This document shows positions 9,223-16,932 of a stretch of 39,966 bases of DNA, one piece after another (position 1 is the first letter of the stretch; every line of letters begins with the position of its first letter). The translations under genes were made by a program, and so were the position numbers. Source of the stretch: Candidatus Cloacimonadota bacterium (GTDB lineage: Bacteria; Cloacimonadota; Cloacimonadia; Cloacimonadales; Cloacimonadaceae); NCBI GenBank assembly GCA_028681035.1, contig JAQUJJ010000018.1, positions 1 to 39,966 of the forward strand. Reading direction: 5' to 3'. A model generated the notes under the pieces. The model made no database searches. It saw only the letters and a list, made by a program, of their open reading frames with translations, and was not told the origin of the DNA.

Positions 9223-9999
9223 TTAATGGATGAATAGATTATAAACAATTCTGGCGAGCAAAAGCAGTAATGCCAGAATAAACACTTGTTTGATGAGCTT
9301 GTTTCCTTTCAGGATTACCAATTTGGAGCCTATTATGTTTCCGCTTATACCGCAGATTGCGCCTGGTATGGCGATAGGCAGAAAGATACTGCCAGATACT
9401 GCGAAAGTAATCAAGGCTGCAACATTGGAAGCGAGATTTACAACCTTGGAGTTGCCATTGGCTTTGATGAAATCATAGTGCATCAGCGTGGCGTAAATTA
9501 GGATTAAAAACGTACCGGTACCAGGACCAAAGAAGCCATCATAAAAACCAATTACCAGTCCAGCTATGCAGCCTAAAGTAACCCTGTAACCTATTTTTAA
9601 AAGGTGAGATCGATTGCTAAACCCCATTTTACGGCTACTTAACGATACAATAGTAACAATGGGGATTAATATCACCAGCAGATAGTTTAATATTTGTGGA
9701 GATACTTTCAAAGCAGTCGATGCACCCAGCCACGAACCAAACAGAGCAAATACGGCACTTGAAATGGCAACAGGAACATCTATCATCTTTGCCCGAAAGT
9801 AATTTACAGTAGAAAAGATAGTCCCAAAACATGATGAAAACTTATTTGTTCCCAATGCTATATGCGGAGGAAGACCCACGCTCCAGTATGCAGGGAGGGA
9901 TATTAAGCCTCCTCCTCCGGCAATGGCATCTATCAAACCTGCCAAAAAGATGAAAGGTAATGCTATAGCGTAATCTAAAGGGCTAAGAGTTATCATCAT
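9223..9999 (-). CDS. TauE/SafE (TSUP) family membrane exporter/permease
   Basis: 258 residues, almost entirely hydrophobic, with about eight predicted membrane spans. The opening stretch contains FLAGLIDAIAGGGGLISLPAY, the first-repeat signature of the TSUP family. The matching second-repeat signature is GFYDGFFGPGTGTFL at about residue 145. Members move small anions such as sulfite, sulfonates or sulfoacetate; the substrate here cannot be read from sequence. The start overlaps the stop of the upstream barrel gene by one base (TAATG), so translation is probably coupled. R1 copy 1 lies just past its stop. Confidence 0.9.
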   Translation of the reverse strand: MMITLSPLDYAIALPFIFLAGLIDAIAGGGGLISLPAYWSVGLPPHIALGTNKFSSCFGTIFSTVNYFRAKMIDVPVAISSAVFALFGSWLGASTALKVSPQILNYLLVILIPIVTIVSLSSRKMGFSNRSHLLKIGYRVTLGCIAGLVIGFYDGFFGPGTGTFLILIYATLMHYDFIKANGNSKVVNLASNVAALITFAVSGSIFLPIAIPGAICGISGNIIGSKLVILKGNKLIKQVFILALLLLLARIVYNLFIH

Positions 10000-12900
10000 T
10001 ACAGTTCCGCCTTAAATTCAAGTTTCAGTTCATGTCTGCTCTTTTCGGTGGGATAATCAGAAAACCGATATTCCAAAGAAATGCTGCTAAAGCTGTTTAT
10101 GCGGTAAATACCGCTGGTGTTAAAGTTGGCAATCCAGCCCTCTCTTTTCTGAGGGAGAAACCCAAAATAATTGCTCCCTGAGAGGAAGTTTCTCACAACA
10201 GAGAACGAGGCAGATACACGGTATTTTTGCATCCAGACGCTTTTAAAAGTGGGGGAGAGCATGATAGATTGGAGCTGATAGTCTTCACTGCCATCCTGTT
10301 TAGCACCAGATTCGGAGCTATAGGCAAGCTCTGCCTGAATACTGCTGAGAGTTGCAAGGTTACGCTGAATAACGCTGCTGTAATTCTGAATGGTAACTTC
10401 CGATTTATAGCGTGATTCGCTACTTGTATCGTAATTGTATTGCAATCTGGTATTGTAGGGGCTATAACCTTTTATATCAAGCTGGGCTGCACGGGATGTA
10501 CTGTAGCTACGGTCAGTGGTCTGGTAGCGTTTATCCAGGCTTCTATCTATGTTGAGCTGAAGATTACCGCTTATCCTATTTTGGATGAGGTTCAGCCACA
10601 GGTTCTGCTGAAGGGTTTGCTTGCCAAAAATGGTGTTTTGGTTATCAAAAACTTCTCCCGGCAGAAACAAATAGCTCTTCCAATTGTCATGTTTATTGCT
10701 TTGTTCGTTAAGGTTAAGGGATGTATCGCTGTGCCAGCGTTGAAAAAACTCATGCTTACTTAAAGCTGCAGGCTTAATATACAAGTTTAGCAGCGTGTTT
10801 ATTTCCGAGGATAAACTCCCCACGGAGCTGGTGATATAGGTGTAATCATAATCCCCGCCAGACACGCTTACACCTGTGCTGTCGTATAAACCCAAGCCCT
10901 GCCCTAAGTATTCCAGCTCACGAATCTTAGGATAAAACTCGGTTTGGTTGAGTTGATAGTTCACGTAGAGGTTAAGTGCTTTTTTTAAGAAATTGTGGCT
11001 GCTTCGCATATTTACTAAATCAAAGCTAGATTTTGGGTTTGAGGTAGAAGTGGGTTGATTTAGCTGCCGGTGCGTAAAATCTAAATCTACATTGTGTAGA
11101 GTGGTGTTTACTATTTGCTTCATGGTAAAGGTTTGGCTGTTTCCCACTTCCCGCCAAGCTTGGTTTTTAATCTTAGATTCATCGTCACTATAGCTGAATT
11201 GAGTGAAGATGCTGGAAGAGTTCCCCCAGCTTATGGTAGGTGAAATCTTTTGGTAGGAAGAGCCGAATGTTGTGTTATCTTGCAGATTGTAAAGCCAATT
11301 CATTCTTAGCTTTAATTGTCTGTATGCCCAAGCAGCATCGGCTTGGTGATATTGAATGATACCAGTTGCCAAGACACTATCAGCGTAATCTTGTTCAGAG
11401 AAAGTGCTCCGTAAACTTAAAGCGGGTATCACGCTAAACGCAGAAGATGTGGAGGTAAAACGCAAAGCCTTCTGGGTATATAAATCCCTAACATCCTTGT
11501 AACGTAGCATTATCGCAGAATTCCACCTATTACCGAGCATGTTAATGCCTAAGTTAGTCTCATTCTGAGCTAAGGAATCTGCATTATCCAAACCCGCTAA
11601 ATCAAATTCTAACTCTGGGTTGCGATACTTGCCAAACAAAAAGCTCTTTGCAGCTCGTTGTTCACGGTCTAGTTTAAGCTTTAAAAACGACAATGGCAAT
11701 TCAGCATAAGCATACACAATGCCGCTTTGGTTATCACTATCGTTAAGGCTAGAGAGGCTGTTGCGGTCGTTTATCGTGCCAATTGCCTCCACTCCTGCGT
11801 TTAAAAGCTTACCTGCATAGTTTAGTGCTAAATCCAAATTGCCTTGCTTCACGGGTGCTATTAGGCGTTTCTTTGGCACCCATGAACCTAGCCCGGTGCC
11901 TACATGTCTATATTTATCTGGCGAGAACTCCTGATAATCCCCATTTCCAATACCCACATAGCTGAATACTATGTTGTAATCTGCTGTAGTATCAGGATAG
12001 GAATACTCATAATATTCAATTCCCGAGGAGTTGATTAGCTTTTTGTAATAACCAGCGCCTGGCTCTACTTTAGTAACCCCTTCACCCCAAGCTAAGTTAT
12101 CTCCAGCGTAGCGTAAAGAATCTAAATCGGATTCCGTAAAACTGTACAACAGAGGGTGTTTGTTATCGTCTTGTTGCCAAATGAATTGGTGGGATAAGCT
12201 AAGGTTTTTACTAAGCTGAACTTTAGCTGAGTTGATAAAGCTGCTAATTGCATAATACTCGTCAGTGTATTGGAAGCGAACTAATACTTGGTTGGTGGAA
12301 CTGATGAGGCGTTTGAACATGATACTGCCTTCCGCATAATCTATAGAATAGCCAATGCCGCGTTCCCACAAGCTTCCATCCACATACACTTCTTCGCTGC
12401 CTGCCACCACAATAAAACCTGGTTGATAGTCATTTGCCCTCAAGTAGTATGGTCCCTGTTTGCCATCGGAAATGCCTAGGTTCAGCGAGGTGCTTTTGCC
12501 GCTACCTGCCGAGTAAGCCGCTTGAATAGCATGCTTATTCTTATACCATGCGTTTATGCCTTCAAACTTGCTGTAATATTCCATATAGCGTGTTCCGCTA
12601 AGCTTAAGTTCCAGATCACCCATTGCCAGTTCATATTTATCGCCATATACCTTGATAAATACTTTATCCAAAGAACTTAGCTCCTTAGAATCACCTTCGG
12701 GAGATAAACGGGATTGGCTATCAGAAAGCTGTGCCGAGATGGAAACCCCTTTTGCCAATTCACCAGAGAGGTTAACATAGAGAGACTGTTTCAAATCAAA
12801 GGATTCATCATCGGAGAAAGTGATGGCAAAGGTTTTTACACCCTGAATTTCCAGTTTGGCGTCACCCGTAAAGGCATTGCTTGTTTTGCGTTTGAGACTG

Positions 12901-13247
12901 GTGAATAGGCTATCGCTTCGTGTTTTGCTTTCCCAACGCTGCAAGGGGCTATTCATTATTGAAGGTACTAAGATGAATTCCACCTGCAATTCAGGTGAGG
13001 AGGGGATGGTAAGCAGCTTTAACTCAGCCGTTTGGAAGTTTAAAGTATAATCTATCCCCATTACCAGTTGCAAGCTATCGGCAGAAATGCTTTCGCTATG
13101 GTGAATTATGGGGCTTTCGGAGAGAGTATAAATAGTTCTGCCAATCTCCAATGTAATGGTTTTCTGCACAAAAAGGCTTTGAGCAAGGCAGGGGAGACCT
13201 ATAGAAAGTAGTAAGAATAGTGAAACAGAAAGTTTGGGGGCTGCCAA
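9999..13247 (-). CDS. Large outer-membrane beta-barrel-like protein of unknown function
   Basis: 1082 residues. A signal peptide (about 1-22, ending LAQ) is followed by a region rich in alternating polar/hydrophobic strands to the end. The last residues read ELKLEFKAEL, a strand-like C-terminus as in many barrels. Near residues 280-330 is an EEVYVDGSLWERGIGYSIDY stretch followed by GSIMF. The form resembles a vYvdG-L-rG-dYsIDY-GsI-F motif found in large outer-membrane proteins of Bacteroidota-like lineages, including SprA; homology is not claimed. The start is a TTG four bases after the stop of the UmuD-like gene: the in-frame region upstream has no ATG or GTG before a stop. No enzymatic motif was seen. 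Confidence 0.7.
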   Translation of the reverse strand: MAAPKLSVSLFLLLSIGLPCLAQSLFVQKTITLEIGRTIYTLSESPIIHHSESISADSLQLVMGIDYTLNFQTAELKLLTIPSSPELQVEFILVPSIMNSPLQRWESKTRSDSLFTSLKRKTSNAFTGDAKLEIQGVKTFAITFSDDESFDLKQSLYVNLSGELAKGVSISAQLSDSQSRLSPEGDSKELSSLDKVFIKVYGDKYELAMGDLELKLSGTRYMEYYSKFEGINAWYKNKHAIQAAYSAGSGKSTSLNLGISDGKQGPYYLRANDYQPGFIVVAGSEEVYVDGSLWERGIGYSIDYAEGSIMFKRLISSTNQVLVRFQYTDEYYAISSFINSAKVQLSKNLSLSHQFIWQQDDNKHPLLYSFTESDLDSLRYAGDNLAWGEGVTKVEPGAGYYKKLINSSGIEYYEYSYPDTTADYNIVFSYVGIGNGDYQEFSPDKYRHVGTGLGSWVPKKRLIAPVKQGNLDLALNYAGKLLNAGVEAIGTINDRNSLSSLNDSDNQSGIVYAYAELPLSFLKLKLDREQRAAKSFLFGKYRNPELEFDLAGLDNADSLAQNETNLGINMLGNRWNSAIMLRYKDVRDLYTQKALRFTSTSSAFSVIPALSLRSTFSEQDYADSVLATGIIQYHQADAAWAYRQLKLRMNWLYNLQDNTTFGSSYQKISPTISWGNSSSIFTQFSYSDDESKIKNQAWREVGNSQTFTMKQIVNTTLHNVDLDFTHRQLNQPTSTSNPKSSFDLVNMRSSHNFLKKALNLYVNYQLNQTEFYPKIRELEYLGQGLGLYDSTGVSVSGGDYDYTYITSSVGSLSSEINTLLNLYIKPAALSKHEFFQRWHSDTSLNLNEQSNKHDNWKSYLFLPGEVFDNQNTIFGKQTLQQNLWLNLIQNRISGNLQLNIDRSLDKRYQTTDRSYSTSRAAQLDIKGYSPYNTRLQYNYDTSSESRYKSEVTIQNYSSVIQRNLATLSSIQAELAYSSESGAKQDGSEDYQLQSIMLSPTFKSVWMQKYRVSASFSVVRNFLSGSNYFGFLPQKREGWIANFNTSGIYRINSFSSISLEYRFSDYPTEKSRHELKLEFKAEL

Positions 13248-13251
13248 GGGC

Positions 13252-13695
13252 TTAAACTTTATGGATAACGAAGGTAACTACACCCCAAATGGCAAAATCC
13301 ATATCCTCTACAATATGAATTGAAGGATAGTCTTCGCTCTCGGGCATAAGATAATATTCATTAGCTTCTATCTTAAGTCGCTTTACAGTAAGCTCTCCCT
13401 CTACAATAGCTATCACAATTCGGTTGTTAACAGCCTCCAAAGAGCGGTCAACCACAAGGATATCATTTGGTTGTATCCCTGCTCCAACCATAGAATATCC
13501 ATCTACCCTAACAAAGAAGGTGGAGGCAGGATGAGCTATCATGTATTCGTTTAAATCCAGCTTTCCTTCTACATAATCTTGTGCAGGAGAGGGAAAGCCA
13601 GCAGAGATTTTAGAAGCCATCAGGGGGCGAAACAGTTTCTTACCTTCCTGATAGGTAAAGATAGCTTTAATAGAACCGTCGTTGCGCAGTTTCAT
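13252..13695 (-). CDS. UmuD-like S24 family self-cleaving peptidase
   Basis: 147 residues from the ATG at 13695. An upstream in-frame ATG at 13740 would start translation inside a terminator hairpin, so the shorter form is preferred. UmuD family features are all present: an Ala32-Gly33 cleavage site (KISAGFPSPA), nucleophile Ser68 (VDGYSMVGAG) and general base Lys105 (ELTVKRL). The Ser-Lys spacing of 37 equals that of E. coli UmuD (Ser60, Lys97). There is no helix-turn-helix region, so it is not LexA. UmuD normally cleaves itself on RecA filaments and activates the polymerase UmuC. No umuC-like gene lies in the window; the next gene, 4 bases on, is the barrel protein. The ribosome site is weak. 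Confidence 0.88.
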   Translation of the reverse strand: MKLRNDGSIKAIFTYQEGKKLFRPLMASKISAGFPSPAQDYVEGKLDLNEYMIAHPASTFFVRVDGYSMVGAGIQPNDILVVDRSLEAVNNRIVIAIVEGELTVKRLKIEANEYYLMPESEDYPSIHIVEDMDFAIWGVVTFVIHKV

Positions 13696-13701
13696 ATCAC
13701 T

Positions 13702-13738
13702 TAAAAAAAAGCAGACGGATGGGAAAAGCCATCCGTCC
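13702..13738 (-). terminator. Rho-independent terminator after the TPR lipoprotein gene
   Basis: On the minus strand a perfect 9 bp stem, GACGGATGG with CCATCCGTC (13714-13722 and 13729-13737), has a 6-base loop. It is followed by GC and eight T residues (13703-13710). It lies 17 bp past the lipoprotein stop and immediately before the UmuD-like start, so it separates the two transcripts or allows partial read-through. Confidence 0.88.
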
Positions 13739-13754
13739 ATGCTATTCTATTGTT

Positions 13755-14939
13755 TTATTTAAGCTTCTTGTCTTTAAGAATGTTCTTTGCTTGTGAACCC
13801 CATTTAGGGTCATTCTGGATGCGTTCCAAATCTACTTTGGCAGCACTGTAATTTTTCAGTTTATAGTAAGCTAAGCCACGCAGCATAAGTGCATCAGAAT
13901 TACGAGCATCAGCACTGATAGTAATGGAAGCATAGTTTACCACTTTTTGGTATGTCTTGGTGCCGTTGTAATAACTGGCAAGGAGCAGAGCAAGCTGTGG
14001 GTCACGGTCGATAGTGATGGATTTCTCGTAGTATTCCACCATTTTCTTCTTGTTGCCCATTTCGTCATAGGTTTTGCCAATCATGTTGTAAATAGTGGCA
14101 AGTTCGCCGGCTGGAGGTTCAGTCGCAACCAATTTTTCAAGATACACATTGGCATTCGTCCAGTCCTTGGAAGCACGATAAAAGTTTGCCATACGGCGGT
14201 ACATGTCTGCATCTGGTTTTAATGCCAATGCTTTCATATAATATTTACCGGCTTCCACAGTGTTTCCACGTTCCGCATAACGATCGCCAAGATTAATGAA
14301 AGCAACTGGGTCTTGAGATGCTTCAGCGTATTCTATTAGAACTTGATATGCACGGGCTTCATCTTTTATATTATCGCTTAGTACAAAAAATTTAGCATTC
14401 AGAATATCAGGGTCATTGGGTTGCATAGCCAGAATTGAATCATAATATTTTATAACCTGCTCATAATTTCCTGCGCTTTTGGCAGTAATGGCTAAGTTAT
14501 TATAGACACCAACGATGTTATTTTTCAGCATATCTTGGGTAATGCTGATAGGGTTTAGTGATTTGTAAATCGTTAATGCACTCTCATAGTTAGCGATTGC
14601 TTCATTAAACATACTTGCTTCAATACTTTCTCCAGCCATATCGATATTGGTTTTGGCGATATTAAGGTTCATCTTTTCGATATTTAGGGCAATAGAATCG
14701 CTGGGTACAGCCGTGGGAGCTGCTTCATTAAATAATGCAATTGCTTCTGTGTAGGAAGCGATGGCATCATTATAAAGCCCTTCTTCGTAGCTATCGTTAC
14801 CATTTCCTGAGGCTTCGTAAGCTAAGGCAAGGGGGTTACGAACGGGTACTGGTTCTACAGCAACTTGTTTATTGCCACCACAGGCAGCTAGTAAGAGCAT
14901 TGTTGCTATGCTTATGAGACACAAAATCTTTAGTTTCAT
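13755..14939 (-). CDS. TPR-repeat lipoprotein
   Basis: 394 residues. The signal peptide ends in lipobox LLAAC (Cys20). A helical array of TPR-like repeats follows; clear units include NDAIASYTEAIALFNEA, NEAIANYESALTIYKSL and KMVEYYEKSITIDRD. Such lipoproteins usually scaffold envelope complexes; the partner is unknown. The start is well supported by GGAGGA seven bases upstream. A TTGACA lies on the minus strand at 14997-14992 as a possible -35, but the -10 is poor. The gene ends at a strong terminator. Confidence 0.85.
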   Translation of the reverse strand: MKLKILCLISIATMLLLAACGGNKQVAVEPVPVRNPLALAYEASGNGNDSYEEGLYNDAIASYTEAIALFNEAAPTAVPSDSIALNIEKMNLNIAKTNIDMAGESIEASMFNEAIANYESALTIYKSLNPISITQDMLKNNIVGVYNNLAITAKSAGNYEQVIKYYDSILAMQPNDPDILNAKFFVLSDNIKDEARAYQVLIEYAEASQDPVAFINLGDRYAERGNTVEAGKYYMKALALKPDADMYRRMANFYRASKDWTNANVYLEKLVATEPPAGELATIYNMIGKTYDEMGNKKKMVEYYEKSITIDRDPQLALLLASYYNGTKTYQKVVNYASITISADARNSDALMLRGLAYYKLKNYSAAKVDLERIQNDPKWGSQAKNILKDKKLK

Positions 14940-15238
14940 GAGTAAATCCTCCAGTTTCTTTTGATTCCTAAAGCATGGCGTAGCAGTTTTTTGTCAACTT
15001 AAAAAAGCAATCAAGCTAGTAATGTGTATTTTTTTATACATATTTTTTGATATTCTTCAACACAGGCTATATCGTTGCATACCAATCGTATAAGCAATAA
15101 TAGCTAAGCCGTAAACCCGCATTAAACCGTTATTCTCTTTTGTAATTTACTTTTTTCTATTGACAGATTTTTAGAAGTGCATTTATATCAACACCAATAT
15201 GTCTCTTACTCTTATCACAAAACTAACTAGGAGGTAAT
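14940..15238. other. Divergent regulatory gap between the TPR lipoprotein gene and HU
   Basis: 299 bp, AT-rich, with no gene seen. It contains the HU promoter on the plus strand and, probably, the lipoprotein promoter on the minus strand. Confidence 0.6.
15160..15188 (+). promoter_or_regulatory. Sigma70-type promoter of the HU gene
   Basis: TTGACA (15160-15165), a 17-base spacer, then TTATAT (15183-15188). This is a perfect -35 box with a 5-of-6 -10 box at ideal spacing. It lies 50 bp upstream of the HU start. Confidence 0.75.
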
Positions 15239-15514
15239 ATGAGCAGAGATGATTTGGTAAAAAAGATAGCAGGAGCAGCCGGTATTTCTCAGAAAGTAGC
15301 CGGTCTTGCCCTTGCCGCAGTTCTCGAAGGTGTAACTGAAACCCTGCAACAGGGTGGAAAAGTTTCATTAGTCGGTTTTGGTTCCTTTAGTGTTGCCCAG
15401 CGTAAAGCTCGCAACGGTATCAACCCCAAGACCAAAAAGCCTCTCAAAATTCCAGCACGCAAAGTTCCCGTATTCAAAGCTGGTAAAAAGCTCAAAGAGG
15501 CAGTCAAAAAGTAA
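15239..15514 (+). CDS. HU-family histone-like DNA-binding protein
   Basis: 91 residues, the standard length. HU binds and bends DNA as a dimer and compacts the nucleoid. The HU signature VGFGSFSVAQRKARNGINPK is present at about residues 46-65, followed by the arm with IPARKVPVFKAGK. The ATG has AGGAGGT at ideal spacing, the strongest ribosome site in the window. The gene is monocistronic, with its own promoter and terminator, as expected for an abundant protein. HU and IHF subunits cannot be separated by eye. Confidence 0.95.
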   Translation: MSRDDLVKKIAGAAGISQKVAGLALAAVLEGVTETLQQGGKVSLVGFGSFSVAQRKARNGINPKTKKPLKIPARKVPVFKAGKKLKEAVKK

Positions 15515-15536
15515 ACCAATTAATTCACATTCCATG

Positions 15537-15568
15537 AAAGGCAATAGCTTAGGCTTATTGCCTTTTTT
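15537..15568 (+). terminator. Rho-independent terminator of the HU gene
   Basis: AAAGGCAATA pairs with TATTGCCTTT around a short loop, with one bulge. The T-run (CCTTTTTT) is at the 3' side. It begins 22 bp past the HU stop. Confidence 0.85.
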
Positions 15569-15612
15569 CTTATTGCCTTTAAATATTTGCAATCTGCTCG
15601 TGCTAATATAGT

Positions 15613-16047
15613 TCAGATACTCTTATCCAGCCTTTCATAGCCTTTCACAAGGGATAACAAGCCCGCTGCCACTGCGCTTCGTACCGATATACATGGCAGA
15701 TTATCCACATAGATAGCGTCCTTAGTAAGAGCCAGTAAATCGATGTCATATGCCTTTGCCATGGCATACATCAGCTTGGTAAAAGCATTTTGCCAGTTCA
15801 AAATCAAACACTGGTTACCGTGTCTGTTATACATCGCTACATAGACCTTTAAATCCATAATGTAACCTTCGGAAGGACACAGGCTCTTCAACTTCTTGCT
15901 AACCAAGCCCATTCTTCGGTTACTATTACTGGTTTTAGGCTTCACATACCTACGGCACAATATCCTCTTCAAACCGGGGTGAAAGTAATACACCAGTTCA
16001 TCACTGGTACCCGTAAATGCCATTGCGTTCATAAATAGCACTTTCAT
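15613..16047 (-). CDS. Conserved-looking protein of unknown function, 144 aa
   Basis: 144 residues, no signal peptide or membrane segment, basic overall. The N-terminal third contains DELVYYFHPGLKRILCRRYV, and an NRRMGLVSKKLKSL segment follows. The middle has the form GYIMDLKVYVAMYNRHG. The C-terminal part reads DLLALTKDAIYVDNLPCISV, then RSAVAAGLL. The start has GGAGAAACA before the ATG, a good ribosome site, and the composition is protein-like throughout. I believe similar proteins recur in Cloacimonadota genomes, but I cannot confirm this. It stands alone, facing away from dnaN. No function is assigned. Confidence 0.7.
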   Translation of the reverse strand: MKVLFMNAMAFTGTSDELVYYFHPGLKRILCRRYVKPKTSNSNRRMGLVSKKLKSLCPSEGYIMDLKVYVAMYNRHGNQCLILNWQNAFTKLMYAMAKAYDIDLLALTKDAIYVDNLPCISVRSAVAAGLLSLVKGYERLDKSI

Positions 16048-16068
16048 TGTTTCTCCAATTTTTTTAGG

Positions 16069-16278
16069 TTAACAGGTTAGCAAGTTAGAGGGTTAAGCTG
16101 CGCTAAGGTGATAGATACAGGGTGTTTTAGTTAAGAGCAGATTTTCCCGCAGATTACGCAGATTTAGAAACAGATACCGCAGATTTACTTATGCAAACTC
16201 TCTTTCCATTAGCGCAGCCTAACCCACTAACCTGTTAATCTGCTAACCCGTTAACCCTCTAACCTGCTAACCCGTTAA
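16069..16278. repeat. Inverted repeat, 28 bp arms, with tandem CTAACC-type motif
   Basis: Arm 16069-16096 (begins TTAACAGGTTAGC) is the complement of 16251-16278 (begins TTAACCCTCTAAC) at 26 of 28 positions. The right side, 16219-16278, is itself a degenerate tandem of CTAACC-CGTTAA units about 24 bp long. A second, overlapping match pairs 16082-16106 with 16209-16233 (TTAGCGCAGC core). Confidence 0.8.
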
Positions 16279-16366
16279 TCCCCTCTCTTTGCCTCTTTTA
16301 CTCTTTGTTAAAAATGTGGGAAATGAAATTTAGCGGGGGCGGCGGCAGCTATGGTATCGGTGTAGC

Positions 16367-16444
16367 TTTTTGACTTATATAATCGGCGACGATATCTTAG
16401 AAATAAACCGCTAACAGCTACACTTTCGCCGATTTATGAGTTAA
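16367..16444. repeat. R2 element, copy A
   Basis: The first 22 bases (TTTTTGACTTATATAATCGG...) and the last 21 (TTTCGCCGATTTATGAGTTA...) are identical to copy B at 39717-39793, while the middle differs. The ends are imperfect complements of each other (TTGACTTATATAATCGGCGA against TTAACTCATAAATCGGCGA). This suggests a small fold-back or MITE-like element. No transposase gene lies inside. Confidence 0.88.
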
Positions 16445-16522
16445 AAGAATGCGGTATTTCTATTTTAATTCACAATTACGCTGATTGAAAGTTACGCTTG
16501 TTTTATATCGAAAGTTATCGCA

Positions 16523-16604
16523 GCGTAATTGTAAGTCAAACAGGCGTAATTGTAAGTCAAACAGGCGTAATTGTAAGTCAAACAGGCGTAATTGTAAGTC
16601 AAAC
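16523..16604 (+). repeat. Tandem array of four 21-bp units
   Basis: The unit GCGTAATTGTAAGTCAAACA plus G repeats exactly from 16523, 16544 and 16565, with a fourth, slightly shortened copy from 16586. Upstream at 16473-16481 the complement of its core (CAATTACGC) appears. The array lies about 330 bp before dnaN. Confidence 0.95.
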
Positions 16605-16628
16605 TTAGCGCAGCTTAACTCTGCACTT

Positions 16629-16664
16629 TTAACTATAATCGTGCTCTTAACTATAATCGTGCTC
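16629..16664 (+). repeat. Tandem duplication of an 18-bp unit
   Basis: TTAACTATAATCGTGCTC occurs twice without a gap (16629-16646, 16647-16664). Confidence 0.95.
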
Positions 16665-16932
16665 TATGCTCCCTTTTCCACCACCGCCCCTCCACCACCG
16701 CTCTTCCTGTGCTTTGTACAAGAGGAGTTCGAGGGGAAGTTTGTACGAATAACACAGAGCAAAGAGGATGATCCAAGCTAAACAGGCTTGAAAAGCGAAC
16801 CAGAGCTAAGCAAAATAGCAAGCAAAACAAACCAGAGCGGGGTTAAAAAGCAAGATAATCGAAAAAGAGATTGACTAAATACCAAAGCGAAATTTCTTTG
16901 AAAAAAAGACTTATCTAAAGGTAGAGGTTATC

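Larger units (their letters stand above)
16048..16932. other. 885 bp repeat-rich gap upstream of dnaN
   Basis: No credible gene. In order it holds: a 28 bp inverted-repeat pair (16069-16096 and 16251-16278), CAGATT-type short direct repeats (16149-16193), R2 copy A (16367-16444), four tandem 21-mers (16523-16604), two tandem 18-mers (16629-16664), and an AT-rich leader of dnaN from about 16860. No DnaA box (TTATCCACA) was seen within it. Confidence 0.8.

Noticed and set aside
13696..13740. N-terminal extension of the UmuD-like protein from ATG 13740
   Set aside because: These codons fall within the terminator hairpin and T-run of the upstream gene; UmuD alignment begins after the ATG at 13695.
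15701..15709. Perfect DnaA box TTATCCACA as evidence of oriC
   Set aside because: It is a single box inside a coding gene; no cluster was found in the dnaN leader and dnaA is absent.
16523..16604. CRISPR array
   Set aside because: The 21-mers are directly adjacent with no spacers between them, and no cas genes are nearby.
16485..16781. 98-codon plus-strand frame with repeated NCKSNRR peptide
   Set aside because: It is a translation of the 21 bp tandem array and flanks; no ribosome site and no protein-like sequence outside the repeat.
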